64,000 nt of DNA from Hemibagrus wyckioides (Eukaryota; Chordata; Actinopteri; Siluriformes; Bagridae), in NCBI RefSeq assembly GCF_019097595.1, contig NC_080720.1, positions 16,088,352 to 16,152,351 on the forward strand, in the 5' to 3' direction. The notes beneath the pieces were generated by a model, which was not told the DNA's origin, searched no databases, and worked only from the letters and a program-made list of their open reading frames with translations. The position numbers were made by a program, and so were the translations under genes. Shown here one piece after another: positions 1-12,709 of this stretch (the first letter of the stretch is position 1; each line of letters begins with the position of its first letter).

Positions 1-641
1 ACAGTGGCACATCAATATGGCCAACTTGTCAATCAGTTTGTTTATGTGCAATCTGTTAAAAGTCTTAATGTAAACACCTCAGTCAATCCAGCTGAGTTGA
101 ACTGGATCAAATTTAGATTGGATTGAAAGGGGAGGTGTGGATCTGGTTAACAGGAACAAATGAGCTATGTACATGGCTAAATCCAACAAGTTTCTCAATC
201 AGATTTAGAAGTGCAGTGGTGTGAATACAATAACAGATGCTCTGAACTGACTCTCAGAACAGGACGCTCTGAACAGGTAAATAAATATTTGAATTGAAGG
301 CAGTGGATATAAACAGTGCTTTCAGAACATGCAATCTGACTGGATTCATTGGTTTGATGAAAATGGGTGCATGTAAACATACCTAATGAGAAACCTAAAG
401 CACAAACAGATGCAGATCCTAAAGTGCTCTGATGATGTAATTTGCTGATTTCAGTACTTGCTGCCTTCTAAAGCAGCAGCAGACATGCAGGTGTGTTTCT
501 TTTTGGGGTTGGGTTGTCTTCCTGCTTTCTCTCCGACTGTGAGAAGATTCATTTAGTGTTAGTAATGCACAAAAGATATTTGGAGCATACACACACAAGA
601 ACGCACACACATCACTTTACATAAACCTCGAATACATCCCT

Positions 642-645
<4 letters not shown>
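1..645. other. Unresolved non-coding sequence
   Basis: No exon, RNA gene or clear transposon is visible. The first 400 bases have the texture of a diverged interspersed repeat, with recurring words such as 'gtaaacat' and 'ggattcattgg', but no terminal repeat or tail can be fixed. The short open frames here have no family motif. Confidence 0.4.

Positions 646-710
<65 letters not shown>
646..710. repeat. (TC)n(AC)n compound microsatellite
   Basis: About 14 TC units switch directly to about 19 AC units. A second array of the same compound type lies 130 bases downstream. Confidence 0.95.
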
Positions 711-714
<4 letters not shown>

Positions 715-836
715 TCATCTAATGGTGTTTAATCAATTTTGCACAGAGAGAAACTTTGAGATTGTGTTTTGCTTCTCTGTCAAATTGGTTGCAAATTGTG
801 TAAATAATGTATCTGAGGCATTCAGAGATCACATTC

Positions 837-837
<1 letters not shown>

Positions 838-867
<30 letters not shown>

Positions 868-893
868 TCTCTCACACACACACACACACACAC
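838..893. repeat. (CT)n(CA)n compound microsatellite
   Basis: A CT run with one interruption is followed by about 10 CA units, the same order and strand as the array at 646-710. Confidence 0.95.
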
Positions 894-3800
894 AGACATT
901 CACACTTGCACACATTAGACATTAAAAGGTGTCAGATTGAAGCTCAGTATGAACCTCAGTTGGGGGTCTCTGCCATTAAACCAGCCATCCGCCATCTTGT
1001 TTTTTTCCCACAATTTATAAAGAAACTATTAATGATCCCAGGCCTACATGGGATTTAGTCAAAGGGAATCATGAAATGGAACTTCCATATATCTTTTAGT
1101 TCTCACTGTCTGAAATCCCTCCAGCTAAAAAGTGATGTAAGAGACTTTTGAGACCAAGAATTCACATTAAGGTAAAAAAATAAAAGTGCTGCGATCAATA
1201 ATAGAACTCAAAGAGAGTGGATGTAGAGAAGTCGGAATCTCTTCACCGGCCTAGTTTCGAAAGCGGTTTGAAGAAACCTACACAAACTATACATCAATCA
1301 TTCACAGCATGGCACGACACATGGATTAAAGGTGTCTAAAATATTTTGTATCGTTCGGCACGTCTCAGGTCTCATCAGTATTGCTCAATGCCAGAACTAA
1401 TTGAGAACAGTTACATAATAGTCATGTAATGTGGAATTTCTGCAACATTGCCAGAACAGTGATGTGTCGTGAGAGTGAGCGAGCGAGGGTCATCAAATTA
1501 CAGAACTTTAACCGAACCCTTCTGACCCAACCTGATATTCATTCCACATAATCTGTCCAACACCCTGTACTGATTTTTTACTAACACACAATATCCAGTA
1601 GGAGCTTCAGCTGAGACGACTGTAGCGTATATAATGATCTATAGCTCCATCATATGCTCTATTATCCTGCCTCCCACATCTCTGACCCCTCCGCTATGGT
1701 GAGAATGGGCTGCTCTCACATGCCCACGTCCATTTGTTGAAAGGACACAAAGGTGTTTTTTCCATGGAGAGGACCATTCATCAGCATTACAGGTAAAAAG
1801 GTTTTCCGCGTTCTGTAAATATCATCATGGTTGTATGGAATACTTTTCTGATTGTGTGTGTAGCCCATAAATTACCCACTTAGCCTTAATTTTGCAATAG
1901 ACCGTTTGAGATGATTTGAATTCGTTAATTCAAATAATTGTAGATTTAGCATTGGTAAGAAAGGAGATCTTCAGTCCTGACAGTAATAGTAATAGACGAC
2001 TTATTCTCCACACAATGGCTGATCCTCTTTTATTTCTGTCAGACCGAAAGTTCACTGTTTAACCATAACCACAGATGTGTTTTTATTCCTTCATTCTTTT
2101 AGATATCATTCTAAAAGATTCTGTTTTAAAGTCTGTCATCAGTGTTCATTGTTCAACCAGCATGTCCTATGACTCACTGAACACTTAACCAGCTGTACTG
2201 TCTATGGTGCCTGCCTATTATATTTCAGGCTTTTTTTAACCACCTTGCTGAAGCCCAACACAAACATTACATTTAAATAATTAAGGTTTTTAACCATTAA
2301 GCATTTTTTTTTTTTTTGTAACTTTATTTAGACCCCTCCATCTAGGCTACTGTGTTGCTAAAAACGACACTACATGATGCTCTTATGGGCAAGTTGGCCA
2401 TACTAAATGTAAACAAACTGACTAAAATAAAATTAGTAAAGTTACATCGTCCAATTCGATGAGCATGTAACGTTTAGGGCAGGGATCACCAACAGGGCAG
2501 GGACCACGTTCTGGATGCGGACATATCCAAGTATTTCAGTGGAGAAAGCCAGGCACTCAATAAAAATACTGTAGAGAGCCGATAAACGTATAAAAATGAA
2601 CTAGTCATAGTTCAGTGACTCGTTTTCTAAGACGACAGATCCTTTATTGCAGTTTACCCAATTTAGCTGAAGGCAGCTTATCAGACCAGAGACTAGCTAC
2701 AGGGCTAGAGAAGGACAAGTTTTTTACAGATTTTTTTAATTGTATTTACAGTCACTAGTCTGATTAATGACCTAAAGATATGGCTTGTTAAGAAAAAAGT
2801 AAATGAGTATGACATGATGCTTAAAGATGAATGGACAAATAAGTATACATTTATTCTCCCTGTGTCAAATTCCCAAAACAGCTCTGTGTTATCTGTTCAT
2901 GATGCCAGTCAAAAACAGTAATGTGAAGCAATGCAAAGAACAAAGCATAGTCTCTTTGAATTGGCTTAAAAAATATGCCAAAAAAAACAATCATGAGTGA
3001 TTAAACATTAAAAAGTCAATCAGTCACGTCAAAACTAGACCTTCATATTTTTGTTGAAAAGCTCTGCTGAAAACCCCTGATCTGAGTTTTGATTGAGATG
3101 CATTGGCATTTAGTGCAATGCCATATTAAATGTATGAAGCAGAGTATTCCAGTGAGGACATACTGCACACAGAGGCAGAGAGGGCAGGAATAGCTGCAGG
3201 CTTTGGCTGACCATTTAGTAGCAAACAACTCATCATCTGAACGGTATTCACACACACACACACACCTCTCAGTGGAAAGTGACGTTGAATATTTGTGTGC
3301 TGTGACTGCAGAAGTCGATTTATGTGATTTATTGTTCCAAGTAAAAAAGTCAAACATGATACATGTAGTAAAACTAGACACAATAGGCCATAAGTGGTTG
3401 AATTCTAAGAAAGAAAGAGTTGCCTCCTAAAAAAAAAAAAAGAAGCTTGTAAACACATTTTACTGTTTTCTTTTATTCTTTTATTATTTCTTTCATTAAC
3501 TTCCTGTGGTTGTTGTATTGACTTTGAATTCATTTATGCGTTCTGCTTTTATCATTCATGCCGTATTTACAGTCTTGGCATGAAGGCTCACATTTCCACA
3601 TCATTTACACGTTTTCCTCTGGAGAAAATACAAGATTGAGCTGTTCAGCAAATGGCATGTTGTTGCCGGAAGGGCGAAGAAATTGACCAAACATTTCTTA
3701 CCAGATAAAAAGCAATCATTTGCATCAGCAGGTTTTTCCCCATAAAAAATTTAGAACTGAATATCAGGCTCTTGGTTATTAAGTAAAGAAAGATGTTAAA

Positions 3801-4299
3801 AAGGTTGAAGTATCAGAATTGAACCTGAGCTAGATCAAATCACAAATTTGAGATTATTCATTTGAATTGAACTCTCCAGTTTTATGGCTGACCGTTTGTT
3901 TGTTATAACAGGTGCTCTGTGTCAGTGGCATGTGAACAGATCAGTGCTGCTTTTCCCACCGTGTTGATTTGGATGGACCTCAGCTCTAATCCTAATCTCG
4001 GATTCTTGCAGCTTTACAGATAGAGGAATTCGTATCAGAAGATGACATGTACTGTGAAAAATGTTACATTCCAGATTACTATCTTTTCTGCTTTTCTCAC
4101 TTTTGGTCTTCTGGAAATGAATTTCTACTCCCTAGCAATAAACAAGACAGAGAAACCCAGATGCGCTGAAGGTGCATGTCGTCTGATGCTGTAGTATTCT
4201 GCACGGAATTATTGATCCTGTGTGGTGACCTGCACAGAAAGTACTGTATTTATTATAAACCTAAAAAGAAGGCCTAGACTTTACATGATGTCTGTTAGT
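894..4299. other. Unresolved non-coding sequence with short homopolymers
   Basis: I see no supported gene. There are poly-T or poly-A runs near 2306-2319 and 3429-3441 and a short (CA)n at 3249-3266. The block near 2480-2530 resembles repeat-derived sequence but is too short to classify. An ATG-containing stretch at 1765-1795 ends in CAG/GTAAAA, which resembles a splice donor, but no matching acceptor or conserved peptide supports an exon. Confidence 0.4.
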
Positions 4300-4625
4300 C
4301 AGTTGGAATAGAGATTGACATCCTGAGCTCGGGTTACTGTCTGTGTGCAGTTTCTGTTCATGTTCTCTCTGTGTTTGTAGGAGTTTTGTCCAAGTTCTCT
4401 TATTTCCACCTACTGTCCAGAAACGTGTAAGTAGGGGGATTGGCTACATTACTTGCACCTAGGTGTGAATGTGTGTGTGCATGGTGCCCTACAATGAACC
4501 GCTGTCCCATCCACTGTGAATTCTCTCTCATTTCTTCTCACGTAACCGGAACAGACTCTGGACCCGCTGCGACTCTGACCAGTATGAAGCCGTTCCTGAA
4601 AATGAATAAATGTCCTCTGACCCTT
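4300..4625 (+). mobile_element. Diverged tRNA-type SINE, body and tail
   Basis: The order of recognisable blocks matches the SINE class also seen at 20.1, 53.5 and 54.4 kb. There is a 'catgttctctctgtgttt' block, a 'ggattggctac' block, a 'tgaatgtgtgtgtgcatggtgccct' type block, then 'ccgctgcgactctgaccag' and a tail ending in 'gaaaatgaataaatg'. The tRNA head is missing or too diverged to identify. The open frames across it are chance. Confidence 0.6.
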
Positions 4626-5371
4626 CAGCATGTATTACTCAGTGAACCATGGAATGTCACCTAACATGATTAAGGTGTCGAGCCTGAAAACAGCACTGCT
4701 CTGTTATCATAGCTATGATTAGCTTCTGTCTTATGATTAGCTGTTGCATGGTACATAGACATACTAGCTACATTTTTCATGCTAATGCAGGTGTCTTTCA
4801 CACACGCAGCTATGTATTCAGTAACCAGCTAAACTAACACATTGCCTTATGGCCACATTCATTGTATAAATTGCCCTTGTATAGTTTTTTTTTTATTTTT
4901 TATGATTTATTACTATCGAAAACACAAATGAAAACCAACCATATCAATCATAATAGTCATGGGATTATTTAAAATTTCAATAGTTTATCATATTCACTCA
5001 ATAAATCATCTTCAGTATCCTGCTTTGTCCTGGTCAAGGTCAAGGTTGATCATGTACTATGAACTGGATGTCAGTCTAAAAGTCATCATGAACAGAAACA
5101 TTCAAGAAAAAAGCATTTTGCCAGTTGCTTTTATGATTCTCAGTGTCAAAAAAAGTTACACATCTAGAGTGTCAACTGAGGCAATTGTGAGGCGGCAACA
5201 CAATCCACTGCACCGCCAGAGCATCCTGTTTATCTTAATATTTTGTTTAATATATATTTTTTTTCAAATTATCTCATTTGCTTGTACAAATAAACAACAT
5301 GATTTAAGGAATAAAAGCATTCTGTCTCTTTTCTTTAGTGGTTCTCATTTAGGATCCCCATTTACAGTGTG
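4626..5371. other. Unresolved sequence with a possible SINE tail fragment
   Basis: The stretch 4995-5070 ('atcatcttcagtatcctg', 'tcctggtcaaggtcaagg') resembles the reverse complement of the 3' end of the SINE class at 4.3 kb. The rest is AT-rich and unrecognised. The 137-codon open frame at 4959-5372 has no domain and runs across this fragment. Confidence 0.35.
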
Positions 5372-5624
5372 ATAGCATCCTGGTGTTCCAGTGGCCGGAT
5401 CCTGCGCTCTTATTGCTGCAGCCCGGGTTTGATTCCCGAGCAGTGAGCTAACCCAGCCAAGAGTTAGCTCTCAGTGCTGGTCCCAAGCCCGGATAAAATG
5501 GGAGGGTTGTGTCAGGAAGGGCATCCGGTGTAAAACCTGTACCAAATCAAATATGCGGGCTGAATGATCTGCTGTGGTGACCCTGAACAGAGAAGCAGCT
5601 GAACGAAGAACAACAACAACAACA
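5372..5624 (+). mobile_element. tRNA-derived SINE, V-SINE-like core (copy 1)
   Basis: A tRNA-like head carries a box B-like motif, 'gggtttgattcc' at 5425-5436 (consensus GGTTCGANNCC). It is followed by a conserved body: 'gttgtgtcaggaagggcatc', 'gtgtaaaacctgtaccaaat' and 'gctgtggtgaccc'. The body resembles the shared 3' half of fish V-SINE/DANA-type elements. The 3' end is an (AAC)n run at about 5610-5624. A second copy in the same orientation lies at 56.8 kb. Box B is one substitution from consensus, so Pol III activity is doubtful. Confidence 0.75.
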
Positions 5625-7196
5625 TTCAGTGAAGGTGAACTAGTGTATATCTGTACTGCTCTATTCTTAAGATTAAAAAGTCCCAAAAAGTTTTCCTTGC
5701 CATATGGATTTAATTGCTTTGGCAAGCATATGTTAAAACTGCTAACATCTACTCTCAGATTCTTGATTTCTATAAATGTAATACTTGAAAAATCGTCTGG
5801 TGGAAAAAATAAAGTTTAAACCACTTTTTAAGTGTAGCTTTAATGTAAAGAATTTGCATTATGGATAACTCTGTCTCTCTATAGCATTAGCCTGCTTTAT
5901 TAGCATTCAGGCAGCACTTAGGCAGTGAAACTTCAAGTGAGTGAAGTAATTAGCCGCTTCAAGGTGATCATTAGCTGGAGCTGTTAGCACAGCTGTGGCG
6001 CACCGCACTAACAATCATAAAATGAACAGTGACAACATGAGCTGAGCCAAGAGGAAGACGGGACAAAATATCTTAAAAGGGGAGATGGGAAGAGACATCA
6101 TATTTCAGAGATTGCGAGAGAAATGAGAGAGAGGTTTGATGCTGCCTAATTGACTTGTTTTTCTACCCAGGTGCGATATCTCTCATTTCTCAAACACACT
6201 CCAGCTTTCTTATTTACTTCCTCAAGTGCAGGATTACTATTCTAGCTGTGTCTAAAAACTATCCAAACTCCAAACTCTCTGTAATATTTTTTTTTCTCCT
6301 ATGTTTTGACAGCAGCTCTTGTTTCTCTTCCTGTCCTCATTCTAGAAAGTTCTTCTTTTTCTTTTCAATCAGGCCTGCACATTGACATGCACTTGTCAGA
6401 GGTGTTTTAAAGAGTTCTGTTCCTGACTCTCAGAGGAAAGAGGGGGAGGAGAAGAAAAAGAGAGAAGATGAAAATGTACAGATGAAGAAACATGATGGAT
6501 GGATTGGTGCAACCTGTTAGTCAAAAAAAAAAAAAAACAGCAAGAAGACCATTTCTCTCCAAGATCATAACCCATACGAAAACATTCATGCTAGTCATTT
6601 TTGTATTCAATTTCTGTAGCTATATACAGTGACGCATTGATATTCAGATGTCTCTACATATATATTTTTGTAAAGTTACATGGAATGTTTTCATAGGCCA
6701 CTCTGAACTAAACAAAATCCTACAGATTCACAAAAGATTCACTGCTTTTCTTTCTACTCACACGAGAATGATGATAAACGGTGATTGCGTGTAAAGGACC
6801 AATCATAATCCTGGCATGGACGATGATTTATGTTTAGTGATTAGGAAAAAATCCTCGCAAATAGCTGAATAAACTGTATGCTAAACTTTTCAGTAATGCA
6901 GATCAGCCACTGCAGCACCTTCAGCTAACTTAGAAAAGTGTTCATTTCAATATTTTGTATCATATTATCTGTAACTTTTAAAAAAGGCTTTAGCTCCGCC
7001 CTCTGGCACAATCATGACATGATATACAGCATCACTGACCAGCTTCTTTCTGATAGACATATTAATTTTCTTTAGAATCCTTATCAACTACGTGCAGTAT
7101 AGTGGAAACATCTTAAACCATAATTTTTAAACAATTATCCTAAAATCATGCTCAGAAGTTGAAATCCCAGTTGAGATGAAATTTTAAGTTAATTAG
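5625..7196. other. Non-coding sequence with a low-repeat block
   Basis: No gene or mobile element is recognised. Bases 5860-6060 have mixed composition with TAATTAG- and ATTAGC-type homeodomain words and no simple repeat, so they could be conserved non-coding DNA. Poly-A lies at 6522-6537. Confidence 0.35.
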
Positions 7197-7408
7197 CTTT
7201 TATTTGTCACATATACAATACAGCACAGTGAAATTCTTTCTTTTCATATCCCATCCTTTGAGTGTTGGGGTCAGAGTGCAGGGTCAGCCATGATGCAGCG
7301 CCCCTAAAGCAGGGGGAGGGGTTGAGGGCCTTGCTCAAGGGCCTAGCAGTGGCAGCATGGCAAGGTTGAGGCTTGAACCCTGATCAACAACTTGAGCTTC
7401 CACTGCCA
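7197..7408 (-). mobile_element. tRNA-derived SINE with a GTGACAAATAAA-type tail
   Basis: Read on the minus strand, it starts with a tRNA-like head with box B 'agggttcaagcc', then 'tgccactgctaggcccttga', 'aggccctcaaccc', 'ggggcgctgcatcatggctg' and a tail 'tttcactgtgctgtattg' then 'gtgacaaataaa'. This order is characteristic of an abundant teleost SINE. The fragment at 9.0 kb looks like the head of the same type. Confidence 0.75.
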
Positions 7409-8774
7409 CATTCACAAAACCTAATTAGATGAAAATTTAAGGAGGATTTCACCAAATGTTGATGAATGTTGGAGTTATGCTATACTAAAATCGTTATGCT
7501 AAAATTTATTATTTTTATTAGCGCTGTTTTCTTGGTTAAACTATGAAGATATTTCTGCAAACGTATTTCTCTGGAGTGTGTGTTCACAGTGAAAAAAGAT
7601 TCTTTCAATAAATCATCGATAAAATACCTCATTTAAGGTTTTCTTTATTGGGCATGTGTATGCCTATTTAATTAGACCCTTATATGCCTCAGTAAATGTT
7701 CATTTTTTAAAAAGATCCAATACAAAAATTGAACTTTAGCGCTGAACTGGATCTATTCACTTGTGGAGATTGATGGTGAAAGCATTGGGCTCATATAATT
7801 CCCCCTTTCCCCTGTAGTATCTTGCCTTAATATGGAAAAAGTGCGTTTCAGAATGTTTCAGTAAATATGTATGACGAGTTGAAATTAATCAGATATTTAA
7901 ACATAGAAATGACAGCAATTCATTCCCAATTATACCACTTATCAATAGAAGTTCACTTAATGCACAAACTGTTGCATATTTTTTCAAGTAAATTGGATTT
8001 CCATGAGAAAAGGTCAAGGTCAGTGTGCTTTATTGCCCTGACCCGTTTTAACAATATTGGCCGAGCAAATAAATTGACAAGCAATAAATAATGCACAAGA
8101 AAATCAATAATGAGTAAAATAAACACTAAACAATAATAGATGTGAATTAAATTAACAGATTAAATTAATTTACATAAATGTCACAGATATATGTCAAATA
8201 TTATAATAGATAATATTAGGATTCAATTACATTAGAGGTGATTTGTGTTTCTTATTTGATGAAGGTTGAACTGAATACCACCTTTCGTGTGTAAATGCTT
8301 CCGCGAGCGATTTCCGAATAAATTCATTCATATCCAGTTTGATAAACGAGGCCTAATGCGATCCTAATACGATTACAAATGTAAGGCTGATGTCACATAA
8401 CAAGTCTGTTTATAAAGATATAATATGGTTTAGAAGCAGGCTTCATTGTCTTTGCTCTGCACTATAGCACTTTAGAGTCAAAATGACAGCAGTAATGGCT
8501 GAACTTGCGACCGCCTTTAAAAGCATTTTCACCCCTATGAGGTCCATTTAGAGCCATTCAGGACTCATGCGCATTCACTCTGTATTAAATGCGTTTCAGA
8601 ACAGCAAAACTTAAACAGCAACATTATTTTTTGTTAGAATCTTTGTCTTTGTTCTGCATCTTTTATTTAATGCTATTGTAAAGTCTGTAATATTTAAAAC
8701 ATTAAACATCAGGAGCTGGATCTTGTCTCTGTAGGCATTCTGGCTGTACTGCAATCATCTTCCTTCCTTTCGTC
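7409..8774. other. Unresolved AT-rich sequence with a possible conserved block
   Basis: Most is AT-rich with no element boundaries. Bases 8440-8580 are low in simple repeats and more balanced in composition, the texture of a conserved non-coding element, but this is only an impression. No exon is supported. Confidence 0.35.
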
Positions 8775-8960
8775 ATTTATTCCTTCATTCAGAAATCGCT
8801 TCATTGTGGATCTGGAGTCTATCCCAGGATGTGAGGTGAGAATTCTTCCTAGATTAGATGCCAGTCCACTGAGGAGCACACCGCACACATACACAGTCCC
8901 AGGCTCATTCACACTTTGGGCCAATTTGAATATATCCAATTCACCTACTGTCATGTTTAG
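8775..8960 (-). mobile_element. SINE 3'-half fragment
   Basis: On the minus strand it contains the 'atagactcc' and 'gatccacaatgaagcg' blocks and a tail with 'gaatgaaggaataaatga'. In the plus direction this gives 'gagtctatcccaggatgtga', 'gatgccagtccactgagg' and 'cattcacactttgggccaat'. It belongs to the class at 20.1 kb but lacks the tRNA head. Confidence 0.6.
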
Positions 8961-9009
8961 TGAGGTGTAGAAATCCTTGATTTTTGACCAAATCATGCTT
9001 TGGCATGTG

Positions 9010-9110
9010 GAATGTGATTGCCTCAGTAGTTAAGGCTTTGAACGAATAATCAGAAGGTTGCGAGTCTATATTCCATGACTGCCAAGCTGCTAGTGATGGC
9101 TCCTGATAAA
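9010..9110 (+). mobile_element. SINE head fragment
   Basis: The run 'cctcagtagttaaggctttg', 'aatcagaaggttgcgagtct' and 'actgccaagctgctagtgat' matches the tRNA-like head of the SINE type at 7.2 kb. Box B has decayed, and the body and tail are gone. Confidence 0.5.
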
Positions 9111-9911
9111 AGCGTTGAATGAATTTAAAGGTAACTGACTCACTCTGTGCTGTGTCTGTGTTTCTGTTCATAGCTACATGTAATGAGTGCACAGATCCAT
9201 TCGCCAGTTAATAATTCAGTTTTTTTTCTGTTGTATGATGAAGGTGGTGTGTTTTGTGATGAGATTTTGGAGGTTTTTTTTCCTCTGTAGGCGTAGGATT
9301 CCAAATTGGCTACAAATGCTTTTACATGAAAGCTGACAGTGTGCACTTTAACCCAGCTAGTAATTGTGACATTTCAATAAATTCGCAATTTAATCAAGGC
9401 ATCGCCCAACCCGCTAGGACTGAATGCTTTTTTTTTTTTTTTTGGAAGAGTGAGCTGTGTTTGATTCTAAGAACAGAGAAGCAGTAATGAAAGAAGAAGC
9501 TTTGAGGTCAGTCTCTCTTGATCACTCCCTGGTTTTCAGTGTAAGAGTAAAACTATTTTCTAGGGTACACTATCATCTCGTCCGCTATAGAGCTGCAGGG
9601 AATGCAGAGTGAACTGACACACCCGAGAGGGAAGATGCCGATCGGATGCTGAGATGTGTAGAGAAGGAACATTTCAGGACAAAAAGAAGTGCAAATCAGC
9701 ATTTTGAAGAGAATTGACGGGACAATTTAGGACAGACAGGACTTACATTTATTACCCCCAAGTGTGCTTATGCATGTTGTGCTTGAGAGCAAATAAGTGA
9801 GAAGTGTCTCTGAAGATGGAGTGTGTGAATGAAAATACGAGATTGGGATCTGTGTGTGCCTCGGTAGCAGATGAGCTTTTGTGTGAAGTGTACACTAGGG
9901 AGCACATGCAT
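9111..9911. other. Unresolved non-coding sequence
   Basis: I see nothing recognisable except a poly-T run at 9429-9443. Open frames are short and motif-free. Confidence 0.35.
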
Positions 9912-9918
9912 ACACACA

Positions 9919-9951
<33 letters not shown>
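9912..9951. repeat. (CA)n microsatellite
   Basis: About 20 CA units with TA interruptions. Confidence 0.95.
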
Positions 9952-9952
<1 letters not shown>

Positions 9953-10506
9953 TGTTCAGTGACCATCGTGTCTGCTGCTGCCTTCTTTTAAATTCAGGAA
10001 CAAAATTGTCTTCAGTCTGTGAAAGAAGTGAGTGGAGTGGCAGGCAACAGTTGCAGCAGACAAACAGTGATCACAGGGGGGATAGGAGGAGGATGAGAGA
10101 TGGTGAGGTACTGAAAGAAGGAGTGGGGACACGACAGAAACAAAAGGCAGAAAACAAGAAGAGATAACAGGGGTTAGAGAGACAGAAGGCACGAGAGTGT
10201 AGAGAGCTGATAGAGATTCTGTTCAGAGTCTCTCCATCTTTCCACACATCCGTCTATACTAACAGCGAGATTGAAAGGCATTGACGCTAGAAGACCCAGA
10301 GGAGGTGTGTGATTTTACTGCCATGGCGATGTCCTAATTTACATATCATTATAAACAAGCAACAAAAATAATAATTAGAATGAAAGTTCATTTATAAAAC
10401 AGTGCTTCAGGTCATAAAACTCCAGGTTTACCTCAGGCGGGGACGTGATTGTGGTATAACTGTGCATAATGTGTGTTTCATATGCCATACTCAACCTCTA
10501 GACAGT

Positions 10507-10529
10507 ACACACACACACACACACACACA
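10507..10529. repeat. (AC)n microsatellite
   Basis: About 11 AC units. Confidence 0.9.
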
Positions 10530-10780
10530 GACCATGATTACATGGATTTCTTTTACTCAGTCATTCTTCACCACTCCTTCCTCTTTTCCTAACATTTCTC
10601 TGCTACTGAGAAAGGAAATGTGTAAAATAAAGCAAAATGCTGAAATTTCTTAGAAGAAGAAAATAACACTCTGCAAATAAATGCTACATAAGCAAGGCAA
10701 AATTACATGAATACAGATGAATTTATCTAATATCTAATAAATCAAATTTATGCTTATTAAGCCTATTTCTACACAGTCAC

Positions 10781-10800
10781 TAATTTCAAGCTTGAAATTA
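10781..10800. other. Perfect 20-bp palindrome
   Basis: The sequence is taatttcaag followed immediately by its exact reverse complement cttgaaatta, centred on an AAGCTT site, in a block without simple repeats. It could be a dimeric transcription factor site or chance. Confidence 0.9.
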
Positions 10801-11253
10801 CCGTGTTCTATTGGCAGATGCTTATTTCACACATTTATTTCTAAAAAGAAGCAAGATTATCTGCCATTAGAACAATGTCATTTATAGCTTGCAGAACTGT
10901 GCTTAATAATCTTAATTAATCTTGTTTTTTTAATAATCTCGCAATGAGAAATAATTGAAAAACTGTATGGAATATTTTCACCTGATATGAGGGCAGTGCA
11001 GGATACAGATTTAGTGGTATAGCGCTCTTACATCACGTATCATGAAACAACTTCAAACTCCATCCTTCACTTACATCCACCAGCCACCCGTGCCATCCCC
11101 CCCTATGAGAGTGGAACTAAGTTCAGTCTCTTGCTGCGCTGTGTTGGTTGGGTTCACACAGACTTAGCCCTTGCTCACAAACTCGTCAATACCAGCCAAT
11201 TTACAAGCACATGAAAAATCGACCTGGGATAACAGGCAATTTCTCTGCTTCAG

Positions 11254-11295
11254 AGAGAGAGAGAGAGAGAACGAGAGAGAGAGCGAGAGAGAGAA
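11254..11295. repeat. (GA)n microsatellite
   Basis: A GA run with two C interruptions. Confidence 0.9.
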
Positions 11296-12267
11296 AGCAA
11301 GAAAACATCCCTGGTGTGGAGGGTGAGATAGAAAGTGGTTAAAACAGGATGGGGGGAGTAGCTCTACTTATATGCCTGCAGAATTGCTGGCCGTCTGCTG
11401 CGTAACATGTTTTCCTTTTGTATGCTACACAGCTTTCACACAGCCTCAGCACTGGCAGTCTTGGCGCAAAGAGAAAAGAAGCCCACCAAGAACCTGCAAA
11501 TCTAACAGCATCAATTCAAGTGATGCTTCCTGCCTTTGTGCCTGCTGTCATATCTGGGGCGTATCCCAAATGCCACTGTTTTTCATCTGAATCTATTGTA
11601 ATAAGCAACACTTGATGAGAAAACACAAGAAGGCTAATTTCATGACTGCAGTGCTAGTTAATCTACACTTGCAAATAAAAATATAAAAGATACACAATTT
11701 TCAACGATAATTTGAACATTTTATCATTTGAATAAAGAATTTTCCTTCTCCTTTTATGGCCATTTCCCAACCGCCAGCCAGCTATTCCCTATCACATGGC
11801 AGCTACTGACCGGTGTGGGCGGAGGATAACAGCAGCTTCCTCCCAGTACACAAATGCAACTTTTGGAACTGCAGCACATGCAACATCATAGGGCAGCGTC
11901 ACACATTCAGAGGAAAGTGCAGTCTACCCTCTTCCGCATGCATGAGCTCACATATGGCTGGTATTGCTGTGACTGACAGATGAGAGAACGTATGCCTCCT
12001 CCTTCTCTGAGAGCATGGACAATTTTTGCTGTCTTGGCTCCCAGCTATTGATAGCTGTGACATTGTCAATCTCTGGACAATAAGGCAAACACTTTTCAGT
12101 TGCACCAAGAAAACATTAACCAAACTTTAATTATTCAAGTGCTAATCATCTCAGGTCACAATATGTCAAGTTTTAACAGTTTTCTTTACTGGCGAGAGCT
12201 GCAATTTGCCCTTAAATGAATAACAAGATTGTGTAATGTATAACAAGGGATAAGATGTATTGTTTGA
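11296..12267. other. Unresolved non-coding sequence
   Basis: No gene or mobile element is recognised. The open frames of 60-75 codons on both strands have no family signature. Confidence 0.35.
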
Positions 12268-12271
12268 TTGC

Positions 12272-12334
<63 letters not shown>
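12268..12334. repeat. (TTTA)n tetranucleotide microsatellite
   Basis: About 17 uninterrupted units. Confidence 0.95.
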
Positions 12335-12337
<3 letters not shown>

Positions 12338-12688
12338 GCACAGAATTACTAAATACACAAAATGTGGTTAACTAGCCCTCATGCTGTTGATATGAAACAC
12401 TGAGAGGATTTGATTTGTTTAAGTATCTATAATTAGTCTCACTGAGTTGTACCTCATCAGTCAATACCACAATATCACTGAAAACAAAGAAAAATGAATG
12501 GGAACTTACTTTTCTTTCTCTTATGAGCTTAAGAAAGTTTGGATGATGCGCCTTCCGGTTGACATGGATGGTGTGGGAGGATTGCAGGCTCTGGTATGGT
12601 TTTACACCATTTAAGGCCGGTGTTGGTTGAAAAGACGTAATGACATGGGCACACTTAGCAAAGGGAAGAATTCACTTTATGGATCTTT

Positions 12689-12709
12689 GTGTGTGTGTGT
12701 GTGTGTGTG
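12689..12709. repeat. (TG)n microsatellite
   Basis: About 10 units. Confidence 0.9.

Larger units (their letters stand above)
9952..11253. other. Non-coding sequence including a possible conserved block
   Basis: Purine-rich DNA (9960-10200) is followed by AT-rich DNA. Bases 10740-10990 have no simple repeat, a perfect 20-bp palindrome (10781-10800), AACAATG (SOX-like) and TTAATTAAT words, so conserved non-coding function is possible but unproven. Confidence 0.3.

Noticed and set aside
1660..1800. Possible exon ending in CAG/GTAAAA
   Set aside because: The donor-like end is good, but there is no convincing acceptor, the peptide is very short and no family is recognised. Such donors are common by chance.
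5420..5440. Functional tRNA gene
   Set aside because: Only a tRNA-like box B remains. It is followed by SINE body sequence and not by an acceptor stem.
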